Shown here: positions 25,165 through 34,579 of the stretch, piece by piece
How the letters are laid out: each line of letters starts with the position of its first letter
Numbering within the stretch: position 1 is the stretch's first letter
Origin: Paraburkholderia sp.
GTDB taxonomy: Bacteria > Pseudomonadota > Gammaproteobacteria > Burkholderiales > Burkholderiaceae
Assembly: GCF_028283785.1 (NCBI RefSeq)
Contig: NZ_JAPWKB010000013.1
Location: forward strand, 248,001 to 312,000
Length of the DNA: 64,000 nt
Reading direction: 5' to 3'
Program-made: the position numbers and the translations under genes
The notes under the pieces: generated by a model
Database searches by the model: none
What the model was told of the DNA's origin: nothing
Seen by the model: the letters and a program-made list of their open reading frames with translations, nothing else

Positions 25165-27801
25165 ATGGGCGCTCGTGTCGTTGTGGCTGCATTCTTCGGT
25201 GCGGCGGTACTCGCTGCACACTCCGCGCCCGCCGGTTTGCCGACGAGTGAAGCGCAGGTCAACCAGATTGCGCTGTCGTTGTTGAACCAGATGACGCAGT
25301 CGGAAAAGCTCGACTATGTGAGCGGTACCGGTGCCTGGGATGTGAAACCGATCGCGCGACTTGGCTTGCCGCAAATCAAGGCGAGCGATGCCGGGCTCGG
25401 CGTGCGTCTTAGCGATCCTCCTGGTGTGGCGTATCCTGCTGGACCCGCACTCGCTTCGACATGGAACGTGGATCGCGCGAAACAGATGGGCGTGGGACTC
25501 GGCCTCGAAACGCGGCTTAGTGGCTTTCAGCAAATCGCAGGGCCGGGCATGGACATGTACCGGACACCGTATGCAGGTCGTGCATTCGAATATGTGTCGG
25601 GAGAAGATCCATTTTTAGGCGCGGTGATGGCAGCCGCGGAGATCAACGGTATTCAGTCGCAAGGCGTGTGGGCCGACGCAAAGCACTACCTCGCAAACGA
25701 GCAGGAGGTTAACCGTTTCAATCTGATGGAAACGGTTAGCGAGCGTGCGTTGCGGGAAATTTATATGGTGCCGTTCGAGTCATCGGTCAAGAATGCCAAT
25801 GTCGCAGTTGTGATGTGCGGATTCCAGGGGCTTAACGGTGGCGATCCGGTTTGCGAAAACCAGCATGTGATGCAACAGGTCTTAAAGAACCAGTGGGGCT
25901 TCCTGGGTTTTGTCGAGTCCGACTATGCGGCGCTCAAGCACACGTTGCCCGCGGCGCTGGCCGGTGTCGATATCGAACGACCAACCGCATCGATATTTTC
26001 GCCGACAGCACTCAGTGCATTGCTGTCCACCGGCCAGATCAGCGAGTCGCTGATCGACGACAAGGTGCGGCGTATTCTGTCGCGGGTGGTCGCTTATGGT
26101 TTTCAGGCAGGCGTGCCGGCCGCAACCGGCGAGTCGCATCCCGACTTCGCCGAGCGCGCGGCACTCGACGTCGCGCGTGAAGGCATCGTGTTACTCAAGA
26201 ACGACAACAACGTGCTGCCTTTGAGCCATGACTCGACACGTACTATTGCAGTGATCGGCAAGCTGGCAACCGCACAACCGCCAACCGGATTCGGTAGTGC
26301 AAATATCATTGCATCACGCTATATCAGCGAGATAAGTGGCTTGCAGCAGGTTGCCGGTAATGCGCGAATCGTGCTTATCGATTCAATGACACTCGATCCG
26401 ACCCGTTCGGTCTGGACGACGCCAACGGGCGCGGCTGGTATTCAGGCGGAGTACTTCGGCAACGCTAACTGGAGCGGCTCGCCGGTATTGTCGCGGGTCG
26501 AACCGACGGTCAATCTGGACACATCGGGCAGTGCAACCGGCAGCGCGTATGGCACGACGTATGGCGGAAATGGATCGTCGAGTGCACCGGGTTCGGTACG
26601 TTGGACTGGCAATGTCACGCCAACCATTTCCGGTGCGCAGGTATTCAAGGTTCGCGCCGATGGTGCCGTACGTTTGTACGTGAACGGCCAGTTGCTCATC
26701 GATAACGGTGACGGAAATCCACTCCCCAACAATTCCATTCCGCCGACTATCCCATTGACTGGCCGCATCGTATTGCAAGCGGGGCAAGCGTATACGGTAC
26801 GCCTCGATTACTCGCCACGTTCGGGATACATCCCGTTGTTCGGCGGCTTTATGGGCGCGCAACTGAGTTGGGCTTCGCTCGTGCCGCCGCCTGACCTTGC
26901 TACGTATGACGCAGTCGTCGTCGCGGTTGGAAACAGCTACGAATACGAGGGCGAAGGCTTCGATCACCCGTTTACGCTCCCGGAGTTTCAGGACGAATTG
27001 CTGACTAACGTCGGCCGTGCGAGTCCACGAAAGAGCATTGCTGTCGTGCATGGCGGAACGGGGCTCGATATGCATGCATGGATCGACACGGTGCCCGGCG
27101 TATTGCATGCGTGGTATCCGGGAGAAAACGGTGGACAGGCGCTTGCGGAAATTCTCTTTGGAGATGTCAATCCGTCGGGAAAACTGCCTATTACGATCGA
27201 GCGCAGCATCGTCGACAACCCGACCTACGCGAACTATCCGCAATACTCCAACTCGACGGATGTGCTGACGATGACTTACACGGAAGACATCTTCGTAGGG
27301 TATCGCGGCTACGAGAAGAACAATCGCACGCCGCTATTCCCGTTCGGTTTCGGCTTGTCGTACACCACGTTCCGCTACTCCGCCTTAGACGTTTCGCCGG
27401 CCGTGGCGAGTGGCGACGGGCGCATCCGGGTGTCGTTCAATGTGACGAATACCGGCGGCCTCGCGGGCGCGGAATCGGCGCAGGTCTATGTCGGAGAGCG
27501 AGGCGCCCCGGTGGCCAGGCCGATCAAGGAATTGAAAGGATTCGGCAAGGTATTCCTGCAACCGGGAGAAACCCAACGCATCACGGTATTTCTCAACCAA
27601 CGCTCACTTGCGTACTTCGACGTGAATCGCAGTACATGGGTGTCGGATGCGGGCTCGTTCGATATTCTGGTCGGCGCATCGTCGCAGGATATCCGCTTGC
27701 GCGGACAACTTCTTAACCTGAATGCGCATGTACTCAACACGACGGACAGTAATCCGCTTGCCGAACGTCGTTCGGTTCATGTCGGGCCGGTGCATCTATA
27801 G
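25165..27801 (+). CDS. Secreted GH3 beta-glucosidase with PA14 insert
   Basis: The 878-residue protein starts with a signal peptide (about 1-23). A GH3 TIM-barrel domain follows, with the nucleophile Asp253 in GFLGFVESDYAAL and DAKHYLANEQE earlier. The second GH3 domain is interrupted by a PA14 domain at about 420-580 (GIQAEYFGN, VRLYVNGQLLIDN, GQAYTVRLDYSP). It resumes with VVVAVGNSYEYEGEGFDH, and a fibronectin-III-like domain ends the protein. Such enzymes release terminal sugars from glucosides or xylosides in the periplasm or outside the cell. GGTGGA before the ATG at 25165 and the signal peptide set the start; the frame extends further upstream. Confidence 0.9.
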   Translation: MGARVVVAAFFGAAVLAAHSAPAGLPTSEAQVNQIALSLLNQMTQSEKLDYVSGTGAWDVKPIARLGLPQIKASDAGLGVRLSDPPGVAYPAGPALASTWNVDRAKQMGVGLGLETRLSGFQQIAGPGMDMYRTPYAGRAFEYVSGEDPFLGAVMAAAEINGIQSQGVWADAKHYLANEQEVNRFNLMETVSERALREIYMVPFESSVKNANVAVVMCGFQGLNGGDPVCENQHVMQQVLKNQWGFLGFVESDYAALKHTLPAALAGVDIERPTASIFSPTALSALLSTGQISESLIDDKVRRILSRVVAYGFQAGVPAATGESHPDFAERAALDVAREGIVLLKNDNNVLPLSHDSTRTIAVIGKLATAQPPTGFGSANIIASRYISEISGLQQVAGNARIVLIDSMTLDPTRSVWTTPTGAAGIQAEYFGNANWSGSPVLSRVEPTVNLDTSGSATGSAYGTTYGGNGSSSAPGSVRWTGNVTPTISGAQVFKVRADGAVRLYVNGQLLIDNGDGNPLPNNSIPPTIPLTGRIVLQAGQAYTVRLDYSPRSGYIPLFGGFMGAQLSWASLVPPPDLATYDAVVVAVGNSYEYEGEGFDHPFTLPEFQDELLTNVGRASPRKSIAVVHGGTGLDMHAWIDTVPGVLHAWYPGENGGQALAEILFGDVNPSGKLPITIERSIVDNPTYANYPQYSNSTDVLTMTYTEDIFVGYRGYEKNNRTPLFPFGFGLSYTTFRYSALDVSPAVASGDGRIRVSFNVTNTGGLAGAESAQVYVGERGAPVARPIKELKGFGKVFLQPGETQRITVFLNQRSLAYFDVNRSTWVSDAGSFDILVGASSQDIRLRGQLLNLNAHVLNTTDSNPLAERRSVHVGPVHL

Positions 27802-27810
27802 CATCGCGGT

Positions 27811-29400
27811 TTATCGATGTGCGGCTTCGATCAGATCGAGCCGCTTGCGCCATGGGTCTGACTCGGCTTTCGGGCCATCATGCGTGAAGCCGAGAATGAC
27901 GTCTTGCACTGGATTGTAACGAGGCCATTGTGGCCCACCGGCGTCCCCGGGATCGCCGGTTTTCGCAAAGGCGACCCAATAGGCGAGTGCGGATCGCGCG
28001 GTTTCGCGATCCGCATCGGTCAGTGTTTTGCCGTAGCGAACCGGCAGCGTATTGAAGACGAACGGTATTTCGCTTGCGTGCGGTGCGGCGTGCAACTCGG
28101 TGCGCATCGAGTGCGCGACATACGAGAACCGGTACACGTACGAAGGGATATTCTGCTCGGCGGCCAGACGCGCGATCAGTCGTGCGGGCTCGACCATCAT
28201 CCTGTCGGCCGACACGGCCTGAGCGATCTGGTGAAAATCGGCGATGCCGTTCGGGTCGTAAGCCATGCGTGCGGCGTTCGCATGCGTGCCGAACATGCGA
28301 AACAGTTCATCCTTGGTTTTCGCATGCGTGATGCCGAAATCGGCACCCGTCGCGCCGATGATCAGCGGCACTTTCATCTGCTTTCGCTGCGCGAACAGTG
28401 CATCAGGATAGCCGGTGACCAGTTTCCCATCGAGTAATGGACCGCCGACATAGGTGTCGTTGATCAGCGAACCCATATCCATGCCGTTGACGACTTTATC
28501 CGCGGGCAGGTTGCGCAACGCGCGCAGCGCCGTTGCATCCGTACCTGCGATGCCGACCGACCGCGCGAACGCAACGCCGACTTTCTCTGCGGACGGCAAT
28601 CGGGGTTGATCGACGGCGATGCGTCGCATGGGCAGCAACGACGCGCGGCCGCCGCCCGATTGGACAATCGCCTTGCTAAAGAGACCGTGCGCAAGCGGCG
28701 ATGTCATCAAAGCGAGCACCGATGCACCGCCTGCCGACTCGCCGAACACGGTCACGTTCGCCGGGTCGCCACCAAATGCTGCGATGTTTCGCTGCACCCA
28801 TTTCAGCGCCGCAATCTGATCCATATAACCGTAGTTGCCAAGCAGGCCGCTCTTTCCCGCTTCATGCGTCAGCGCGGGATGCGCGAAGAAACCGAAGCGC
28901 CCGAGCCGATAGTTGAAGCTGACCAGTACGACACCTTCTCGTGCGAACGACGTGCCGTCGTAGACGGTTGACGACGAGCCGCCGTTCACGAACCCGCCGC
29001 CGTAAATCCACACCATCACAGGCAGTTTATGGCCACTCGTTGCGCCTGCCGGTTTCCATAGATTGACGTAGAGGCAGTCTTCCGCGGGCGACGCGCTGAG
29101 CGGCGCGGCATCGCCTGGCATCGGATGTTGCGCGCAGTCATGACCGAAGCTGGATGCGTCGCGCACGCCCGGCCATGCGGCCGCCGTTTGAGGGGCGCGC
29201 CAGCGGTTCTTGCCGACTGGCGGCGCCGCATAGGGAATACCTTTGAACGCGATTACATCGCCGGACGTTACGCCTTGCACACGGCCTTTGTCGGTGACGG
29301 CCTGATCGGCCGGGGCGGTCGTGGCCGCAGCCGCGCTCGACGCGATCGCTGCGATCGTTGCGATCGCCATCCCGACGATCCATCTGCGCCGCAGTTGCAT
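27811..29400 (-). CDS. Secreted type B carboxylesterase
   Basis: The 529-residue protein has a signal peptide (about 1-27) and an alpha/beta-hydrolase fold of the cholinesterase/carboxylesterase type. Visible features are AFKGIPYAAPPVG, EDCLYVNLWKP, the oxyanion loop YGGGFVNGG, FNYRLGRFGFF and the nucleophile Ser222 in FGESAGG. It hydrolyses esters of unknown nature. It is convergent with the GH3 gene, 9 bases apart, with no strong terminator between them. The ATG at 29400 gives the signal peptide directly; an upstream in-frame ATG exists at 29445. Confidence 0.9.
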   Translation of the reverse strand: MQLRRRWIVGMAIATIAAIASSAAAATTAPADQAVTDKGRVQGVTSGDVIAFKGIPYAAPPVGKNRWRAPQTAAAWPGVRDASSFGHDCAQHPMPGDAAPLSASPAEDCLYVNLWKPAGATSGHKLPVMVWIYGGGFVNGGSSSTVYDGTSFAREGVVLVSFNYRLGRFGFFAHPALTHEAGKSGLLGNYGYMDQIAALKWVQRNIAAFGGDPANVTVFGESAGGASVLALMTSPLAHGLFSKAIVQSGGGRASLLPMRRIAVDQPRLPSAEKVGVAFARSVGIAGTDATALRALRNLPADKVVNGMDMGSLINDTYVGGPLLDGKLVTGYPDALFAQRKQMKVPLIIGATGADFGITHAKTKDELFRMFGTHANAARMAYDPNGIADFHQIAQAVSADRMMVEPARLIARLAAEQNIPSYVYRFSYVAHSMRTELHAAPHASEIPFVFNTLPVRYGKTLTDADRETARSALAYWVAFAKTGDPGDAGGPQWPRYNPVQDVILGFTHDGPKAESDPWRKRLDLIEAAHR

Positions 29401-29512
29401 GGTGTGTTTTATCCTTGACTGGCAAGCGTGAACGCGCCGGATCATGCGCGAACTGCGTCGCGCGAATGATCCGGCATCACTGGCGTGAATACGATCGATG
29501 CCTGAAAACAGG

Positions 29513-30205
29513 CTATAACGCGAGCTTGTCGAGTTCTTCGTAAGTGCGGCTCAACCAGACTTTCACGCGTTGACGTTCGAGCAGGCCGAAGCCTGTCGCG
29601 CGGTCGTTGTTATTGATCGCGGACCAGAAGCTCGCGCTTTGACGGTCGATTTTCTGCATCGTCGCGTCAGGCAACCGGCGGATATGCATCACGCTTGCGC
29701 CCATCGATTCGGCACGCTCGCGCTGTCCCGACGCATTGAGAATATCGAACCGGTCGCCGCGAATTTCGTTTAGCACCAGCACCAGTTTCAGGCGCTCGCC
29801 GAACGTATCGAGCCACTGCTGAAGGAGATCGACGGAATCGCGGCCGGCATCCATGACTTGCCACCACGTCAGCTTCAGGTCGTGCTCCTGCGCGAGTTCG
29901 ATCACCTGCGCGTCGTCCAGCCATTTGCGCAACGATTCTTGCGTTTGCGCCGCGAGATCGACCAGTACCCGGCGTTCGGGTTGCTCGAGCGCGTGTTCGA
30001 TGATCGGGTCGAGGCTGTCATGCTGTTCGAGCACGGCGGGCGCAGCGAAGTCGGCATAGAAGCGCAGCAAGGCGCCATGCGATCGGTCGGTGTCGAAGCC
30101 GATAAACGGAAGATTACGGTCGATGAAGTACTGCGCAAGCACGCGGGCGACCAGCGATTTGCCGACGCCGCCTTTTTCGCCACCAATGAAGTGGATAGAG
30201 CTCAT
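29513..30205 (-). CDS. Orphan ParA/MinD-like ATPase
   Basis: The 230-residue protein opens with IHFIGGEKGGVGKSLVARVLAQYF, a deviant Walker A with the extra Lys typical of ParA/MinD proteins. IGFDTDRSHGALLRFYAD and VLVDLAAQTQESL follow. It resembles plasmid-type or mobilisation-associated ParA-like proteins rather than chromosomal ParA, and no parB, parS or plasmid genes are near. Role unknown. It is transcribed away from the M20 remnant. Confidence 0.75.
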   Translation of the reverse strand: MSSIHFIGGEKGGVGKSLVARVLAQYFIDRNLPFIGFDTDRSHGALLRFYADFAAPAVLEQHDSLDPIIEHALEQPERRVLVDLAAQTQESLRKWLDDAQVIELAQEHDLKLTWWQVMDAGRDSVDLLQQWLDTFGERLKLVLVLNEIRGDRFDILNASGQRERAESMGASVMHIRRLPDATMQKIDRQSASFWSAINNNDRATGFGLLERQRVKVWLSRTYEELDKLAL

Positions 30206-30455
30206 CTCTGCGTTTTCCTTTGTCGTGGAGCAGGCTGGATCGAATCAGGACATTTCATTTCGATGACGCAACAGCGCAACAGACTACACGACAAAAAGGA
30301 ATGCGTGATGACGAATGCGTGGCGCGGCGTGCGCAAGGCTCGGTCAGCACGCTCAACGCGATGGCGGCGGGGTCGTTTGCGATCAGCGATGCAGCGCAGC
30401 ATCGGCGCGCACCGTGGTGCACTGGTTGCGCGTCTTGCGATGCCTGGCGGCGATG

Positions 30456-31148
30456 TCAGGTGGTCAATGTCGTGGCGACGCGGGCGCAAAGACGATCCAT
30501 GAACGCAAGGCATTTCGACAACTGATCGAGTTCGACGTATTCGTCGGCCTTGTGGCCCTGTTCGATCGAGCCCGGACCGCAAACGACGGTCGGAATGCCG
30601 ATCGCCTGAAACAGACCGCCTTCGGTGCCGAACGACAACGTGCGAACCGCGTCGTTGCCCGCTGCCGCACAGGCGAGCTCGCGCAGCCAGGCGGCGTCCG
30701 GCTGGTCCGCCAGTGCCGGATAATCGACCAGTTCGCGCCATTCGATTGCGCTGTCCTCGTAAGTTTCGCGCATCTGCGGCACGAGTTCGCGATCCGCGTA
30801 AGTGCGCACCGAACTGACGATGGCCGACGGATTGTCCGCCGGAAGATTGCGGATTTCGAATTCCACTTCCGCGTGATCCGGTATCACGTTCAACGCGATA
30901 CCACCGTTGATCTTGCCGGTATGCACGGTGGAATACGGCGGGTCGAAATCGTGATCGAGCTCGCCGTAGGTTTTGAGGTCGCGGGCCGTGCGGCGCAGGA
31001 ACGTCACGAGTTCCGCCGCGAAGTCGGCGGCGTTGACGCCGAGATGCGTGAGTGCGGAATGCCCGGCGAGTCCTTTTACGCAGCATTCGTACGCGCGTTT
31101 GCCTTTATTGGCGACCGCAACCTGCATGCTGGTCGGTTCACCGATGCG
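30456..31148 (-). pseudogene. N-terminally deleted acetylornithine deacetylase-like M20 amidohydrolase
   Basis: Residues from MQVAVANKGKRAYECCVKG to the end (223 codons from 31127) match the dimerisation domain and the second half of the catalytic domain of ArgE-type M20 enzymes. The match includes the GHSA, the late HKADEYVEL metal ligand and SFGTEGGLF. Family proteins are about 390 residues long, so the first 170 or so, with the HxD metal motif, are missing. Family sequence even continues upstream of the ATG as RIGEPTS until an in-frame TGA at 31149-31151. The gene is thus a truncated remnant, and any product should be inactive. Confidence 0.8.
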
Positions 31149-31173
31149 TCATACACTCGCCCTCATGATGCGC

Positions 31174-31845
31174 CTAGAGATCACCGGGAACGCCGTAGGA
31201 GGGCGCCTGTTCCGGGTTCTTCGCCCGCCTGGCGTAGTCGTTCATTTGCGGTTCGTAGAGACGCCACAGCGCGCGTAGATCTTCGATTGGCGTATCCGAC
31301 CAGTCGACGCGCAATTCGGCCACCGGCCACGCGTCACGCTCGAAGACGCAAAAGCCCGCCGAGTGCACCGGACCCGCTTCGCCGCCTGCCGCGAGGCCTG
31401 CTTCGAGCGCCGCAAGCAAACGCTCGGCGATTGACGCGTCGGGATTTGCCTCGAAGCCACGCACCATTGCTTCGACAACGCCTGCATGCGCGAGCAGATT
31501 TCCCGCGCCGATGCAGTCGCGACCCGGCACAGTCGACGTAATGCCGAGACCTTTCGCACCGGTCACGGCCGCGCGGCTGCCATCACTATCGATCACCGCG
31601 AGTTGTCGCCATTCGCTAAAGGCGCGCGCGCCGGCTATCTGTTGCAACACGCTGTCCGCGCCAAAGCCTTGCGCAAGCAGTTGCAAGCCCAATACGCCGA
31701 GACGCGGATCCGTCACGTTCTGACTCAGTACGACGCCATGCGGACTGACCCACAGGCATCGACTCGGGACCGCAATACTCGAACTGCACACGATGCCGCC
31801 GACGCTCCCGGTCCGCGCGCATCGTCCCGCCAGCGAGAAGGTCAT
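31174..31845 (-). CDS. DUF1028-family protein (Ntn-hydrolase-like)
   Basis: The 223-residue protein matches DUF1028: MTFSLAGRCARTGSVGGIVCSSSIAV at the start, GVVLSQNVTDPRLG, and VGAGNLLA-like GAGNLLAHAGVVEAM in the centre, ending in a short C-terminal domain. The fold resembles Ntn hydrolases and the family is often found with RidA and M20 amidohydrolases in N-containing compound degradation. It overlaps the RidA-like gene by ATGA. The damaged M20 gene behind it was probably the next operon gene. Confidence 0.8.
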   Translation of the reverse strand: MTFSLAGRCARTGSVGGIVCSSSIAVPSRCLWVSPHGVVLSQNVTDPRLGVLGLQLLAQGFGADSVLQQIAGARAFSEWRQLAVIDSDGSRAAVTGAKGLGITSTVPGRDCIGAGNLLAHAGVVEAMVRGFEANPDASIAERLLAALEAGLAAGGEAGPVHSAGFCVFERDAWPVAELRVDWSDTPIEDLRALWRLYEPQMNDYARRAKNPEQAPSYGVPGDL

Positions 31846-32270
31846 TGCGCCGCTCCGGGTTCATTGGGTATCACGGCCGTGACGTCGATTTCCACCAGCC
31901 ATTCCGGCCGCGCGAGTGCCGACACGACAATACCGGTCGATACCGGATATACGCCCTTTAGCCATTTGCCGACCACGCGATATACCGCTTCCCGGTAACG
32001 CACGTCCACCAGATAGATCGTGATCTTGCAGATATCTTCCAGCTTGCTTCCCGCTTCGTCGAGCAGCATCGCGACGTTCGCCATGGCCTTCTCCGCTTGC
32101 GCGGCGACGTCGCCGATTCCGACCGATTCGCGTGTGTCGAGATCCTGGCCAATCTGACCGCGCAGATAGACGGTCCCATTCGCGACCACTGCCTGGCACA
32201 AATCGTTGTCGAGCTTTTGTTCCGGGTAGGTGTCACGCGTATTGAACTTCCGGATGCGGGTATGACTCAT
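31842..32270 (-). CDS. RidA/YjgF-family protein lacking the imine-deaminase Arg
   Basis: The 142-residue protein has a RidA fold: VANGTVYLRGQIGQD, EKAMANVAMLLDEAGSKLEDICKITIYLVD and VEIDVTAVIP. In archetypal RidA an Arg in the stretch PARSxVEV is needed for 2-imino acid hydrolysis. Here the aligned stretch reads PVSTGIVVSAL, with Ser instead of Arg, so this is a Rid-like enzyme of another subgroup. In the operon with an HpaB-like oxygenase it may act on an enamine or aminoacrylate-type intermediate; this is inference. Confidence 0.85.
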   Translation of the reverse strand: MSHTRIRKFNTRDTYPEQKLDNDLCQAVVANGTVYLRGQIGQDLDTRESVGIGDVAAQAEKAMANVAMLLDEAGSKLEDICKITIYLVDVRYREAVYRVVGKWLKGVYPVSTGIVVSALARPEWLVEIDVTAVIPNEPGAAQ

Positions 32271-32290
32271 GAGTGCCTCGGCATGAAGAT

Positions 32291-33775
32291 TTATACGACC
32301 CGCTTAAGGCGCGGTTCGGAATTTGATTGCACGACGCGATCCGACAGGTTCGCTGCTTTCTTGACATGCCCGAGCGTGCTGTCGAAATCGAAGTTGCGGA
32401 ATACTGCCGCAAGATGCGCAAAAGGCGGCGACTGCGCGAACAACTGGAACGTGAGGCGATGTCCGGCATAGTCCGAGTTCAGCAGGTCGCGTGCGAACGC
32501 AAGTAACTTGCGACGGTCGTCCGCCGCCCAGTTATCGTTGACGGTGTAGTACTTGTCGAGCCAGCTACTGATTTCCGGATTCGCAAACGACGCCGCATCT
32601 GGGGTCACGCAGATTTGTCCGCCGCAGAGTTCGCGCGCGAGATGCATCATCTCGTGGAGTCGCGAACACGCTTGTACGCGGCCGGTATAGAGCAGCGACT
32701 GATTCGGCATCATCAATCCGGCCGGGCTGCGTTCGGCCATCGTAATCGACGCGGTCAGGTGCGCATTGATGGTTTCGCGGTAGACCGCCAGCGTCGAGAG
32801 CTTTTCCTGTACCGCTTGCTGTTTCTCCAGACCGGTTTGACGCGCGTTGAACAGTGCGGCGCCTATCATCAGGTCGGCGAGTCGCAAATTGCGCTGCACG
32901 AATGCAAAAGCACTATAACGATGCAAGGTGGCGCGGATAAACGTCGCGGCCTTGGTGTGCTGATAAAACAGCACGTCTTCCCACGGAATCAGTACGTTGT
33001 CGAAAATCAGCAACGTGTCGATTTCATCGCAACGGTTCGATAGTGGATAGTCGTCGGGATTCGCGCGACCGGCAAAGCCGGTACGGCAGATAAACTTAAG
33101 ACCCGGTGCCGACATATTGACGATAAAGCCGACGGCATAGTCGGAGAGCTTCGCATCGCCCCAATTGGCGATGGTCGGCTTGACGAAGGCCTGGTTTGCA
33201 TACGCTGCGGCGGTTTCATATTTCGCACCGCGCACGACAATGCCCGCATCAGTTTCCTTGACGACATGCAGCAGCATGTCCGGGTCCTGCTCCTGAGGCG
33301 GTTTGGAGCGGTCGCCTTTAGGGTCCGTATTCGCGGACACATGGAACGGGTCGGCGTGCAGCGCCCGGTGAATATGCCGCTCGATATTGTCCGCAAAGCG
33401 CGGATCGACTTCGTTCAGGACATCCTTGCCGTCGTAGAGCGACCACATTTCGCCAATGGTTTCATCGCCGACGCGAGTCGCGATGCCGCCGATATCGTCG
33501 AGCACGGTATCCACGGCGCGTCGCTTGTCGTGCCAATCCTGCTGCGAATAGGGTAGTTTCAGGCCAATCGCATTGCGCTCGCCGGTCGTCTCGTCGACGT
33601 AGCTCATCGCGTCCTGCGTAGCCTTCTCGTGCGCGAGGTCGTAGATGCGGGCGCGAATATCGACGATCGGCTTGAACATCGGATGGGTGGTCACGTCGGC
33701 GACACGCTCGCCGTTGATCCACACTTGCCGCCCGTCGCGAATCGAGTCGCGGTACTGCTCGCCTGTCCTGATCAT
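32291..33775 (-). CDS. HpaB-like FADH2-dependent aromatic monooxygenase, oxygenase component
   Basis: The 494-residue protein aligns well with 4-hydroxyphenylacetate 3-monooxygenase large subunits: MIRTGEQYRDSIRDGRQVWINGERV at the start, then WSLYDGKDVLNE. Later come LIFDNVLIPWEDVLFY and CGGQICVTPDAASFANPEISSWLDKYYTVN. It uses reduced flavin from a separate reductase, encoded 78 bases upstream (33854). Paralogues hydroxylate phenols, pyrrole-2-carboxylate and other rings, so the substrate stays open. RidA- and DUF1028-type neighbours point to a nitrogen-containing substrate. Confidence 0.88.
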   Translation of the reverse strand: MIRTGEQYRDSIRDGRQVWINGERVADVTTHPMFKPIVDIRARIYDLAHEKATQDAMSYVDETTGERNAIGLKLPYSQQDWHDKRRAVDTVLDDIGGIATRVGDETIGEMWSLYDGKDVLNEVDPRFADNIERHIHRALHADPFHVSANTDPKGDRSKPPQEQDPDMLLHVVKETDAGIVVRGAKYETAAAYANQAFVKPTIANWGDAKLSDYAVGFIVNMSAPGLKFICRTGFAGRANPDDYPLSNRCDEIDTLLIFDNVLIPWEDVLFYQHTKAATFIRATLHRYSAFAFVQRNLRLADLMIGAALFNARQTGLEKQQAVQEKLSTLAVYRETINAHLTASITMAERSPAGLMMPNQSLLYTGRVQACSRLHEMMHLARELCGGQICVTPDAASFANPEISSWLDKYYTVNDNWAADDRRKLLAFARDLLNSDYAGHRLTFQLFAQSPPFAHLAAVFRNFDFDSTLGHVKKAANLSDRVVQSNSEPRLKRVV

Positions 33776-33853
33776 TTAATGTGCCTCGGTCCGGGAGAGA
33801 ACTGAATGGAATGTGCAACGAAGCCTCGAAAGGCGCGCTAGAGAAGCACTCGC

Positions 33854-34417
33854 CTAAACACTTTCCTTGAATGCTTCGAAACGGCCGTAATCGCGCCGGC
33901 AATAGAGAAGCGGCGATGGCGCGCCGAGCCGGATGCCTTTGACTTCGCCAAAGAACACGGTGTGAGTGCCAATGTCCTGTTGCGCAATCAGCACGCACTC
34001 GAGCGATGCCACCGCTTCGTCGATGAGCGGCGCGCAATGTGTGCCGTGCGTGACGGTGCAGCACGAGAAGTCGAAAGGTTTGTTGCTGTTCGAGCGGCCC
34101 GCAAAGGTGTCCGCAATGCCGCGTTGAGCAACATTCAGAAGATTGACCGCGAACACGCCGTTCGCCGAAACGGCCGCATGCGCCGGACTGCGCCGGTTGA
34201 TACAGACGAGCAGGGTAGGTGGATCGGCACTGACCGATGTGCATGCGCTGATCGTGACGCCCACGGGACGCTCGCCGTCGCTGGTCGTCACGACGCTCAC
34301 CGACGTCGAGTTCGACGCCATCGACTCGAGGAACGCATGACGCAGCGTATGAGCATCGCCCGCTGCGCCCGCCGATGCTTTCGCTTCGCTGCCGACACTC
34401 ACAGAGATCTGGCCCAT
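33854..34417 (-). CDS. Flavin reductase partner (HpaC-like)
   Basis: The 187-residue protein is of the flavin reductase-like FMN-binding split-barrel family: SVVTTSDGERPVGVTISACTSVSADPPTLLVCINRRSPAH, FAVNLLNVAQRGIADTFAGR and HTVFFGEVKGIRLG. It supplies FADH2 to the HpaB-like oxygenase directly downstream. The first 30 residues are a poorly conserved tail. It heads the minus-strand operon and is divergent from a LysR gene. Confidence 0.88.
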   Translation of the reverse strand: MGQISVSVGSEAKASAGAAGDAHTLRHAFLESMASNSTSVSVVTTSDGERPVGVTISACTSVSADPPTLLVCINRRSPAHAAVSANGVFAVNLLNVAQRGIADTFAGRSNSNKPFDFSCCTVTHGTHCAPLIDEAVASLECVLIAQQDIGTHTVFFGEVKGIRLGAPSPLLYCRRDYGRFEAFKESV

Positions 34418-34473
34418 CGCCCACTCCTCATTGCGTCTGTCCGTGAGGAAAATCTACGCCGGGGCCAAGCATC

Positions 34474-34512
34474 TGAAAAACAAATTTCAAAAATGCAAAA
34501 GATCGGTTTTGC
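34474..34512. promoter_or_regulatory. Two inverted repeats in the divergent flavin reductase/LysR promoter region
   Basis: TGAAA-N6-TTTCA (34474-34489) and GCAAAA-N6-TTTTGC (34495-34512) lie side by side between divergent genes. The AT-rich pair is likely a binding site for the LysR regulator, which usually binds such divergent promoters. Confidence 0.45.
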
Positions 34513-34579
34513 CTATGCAGCGCATTTATGAACGTGCACAATCGGCGCACACATCGCCAACCACCGGCCGAGGCGTTTG

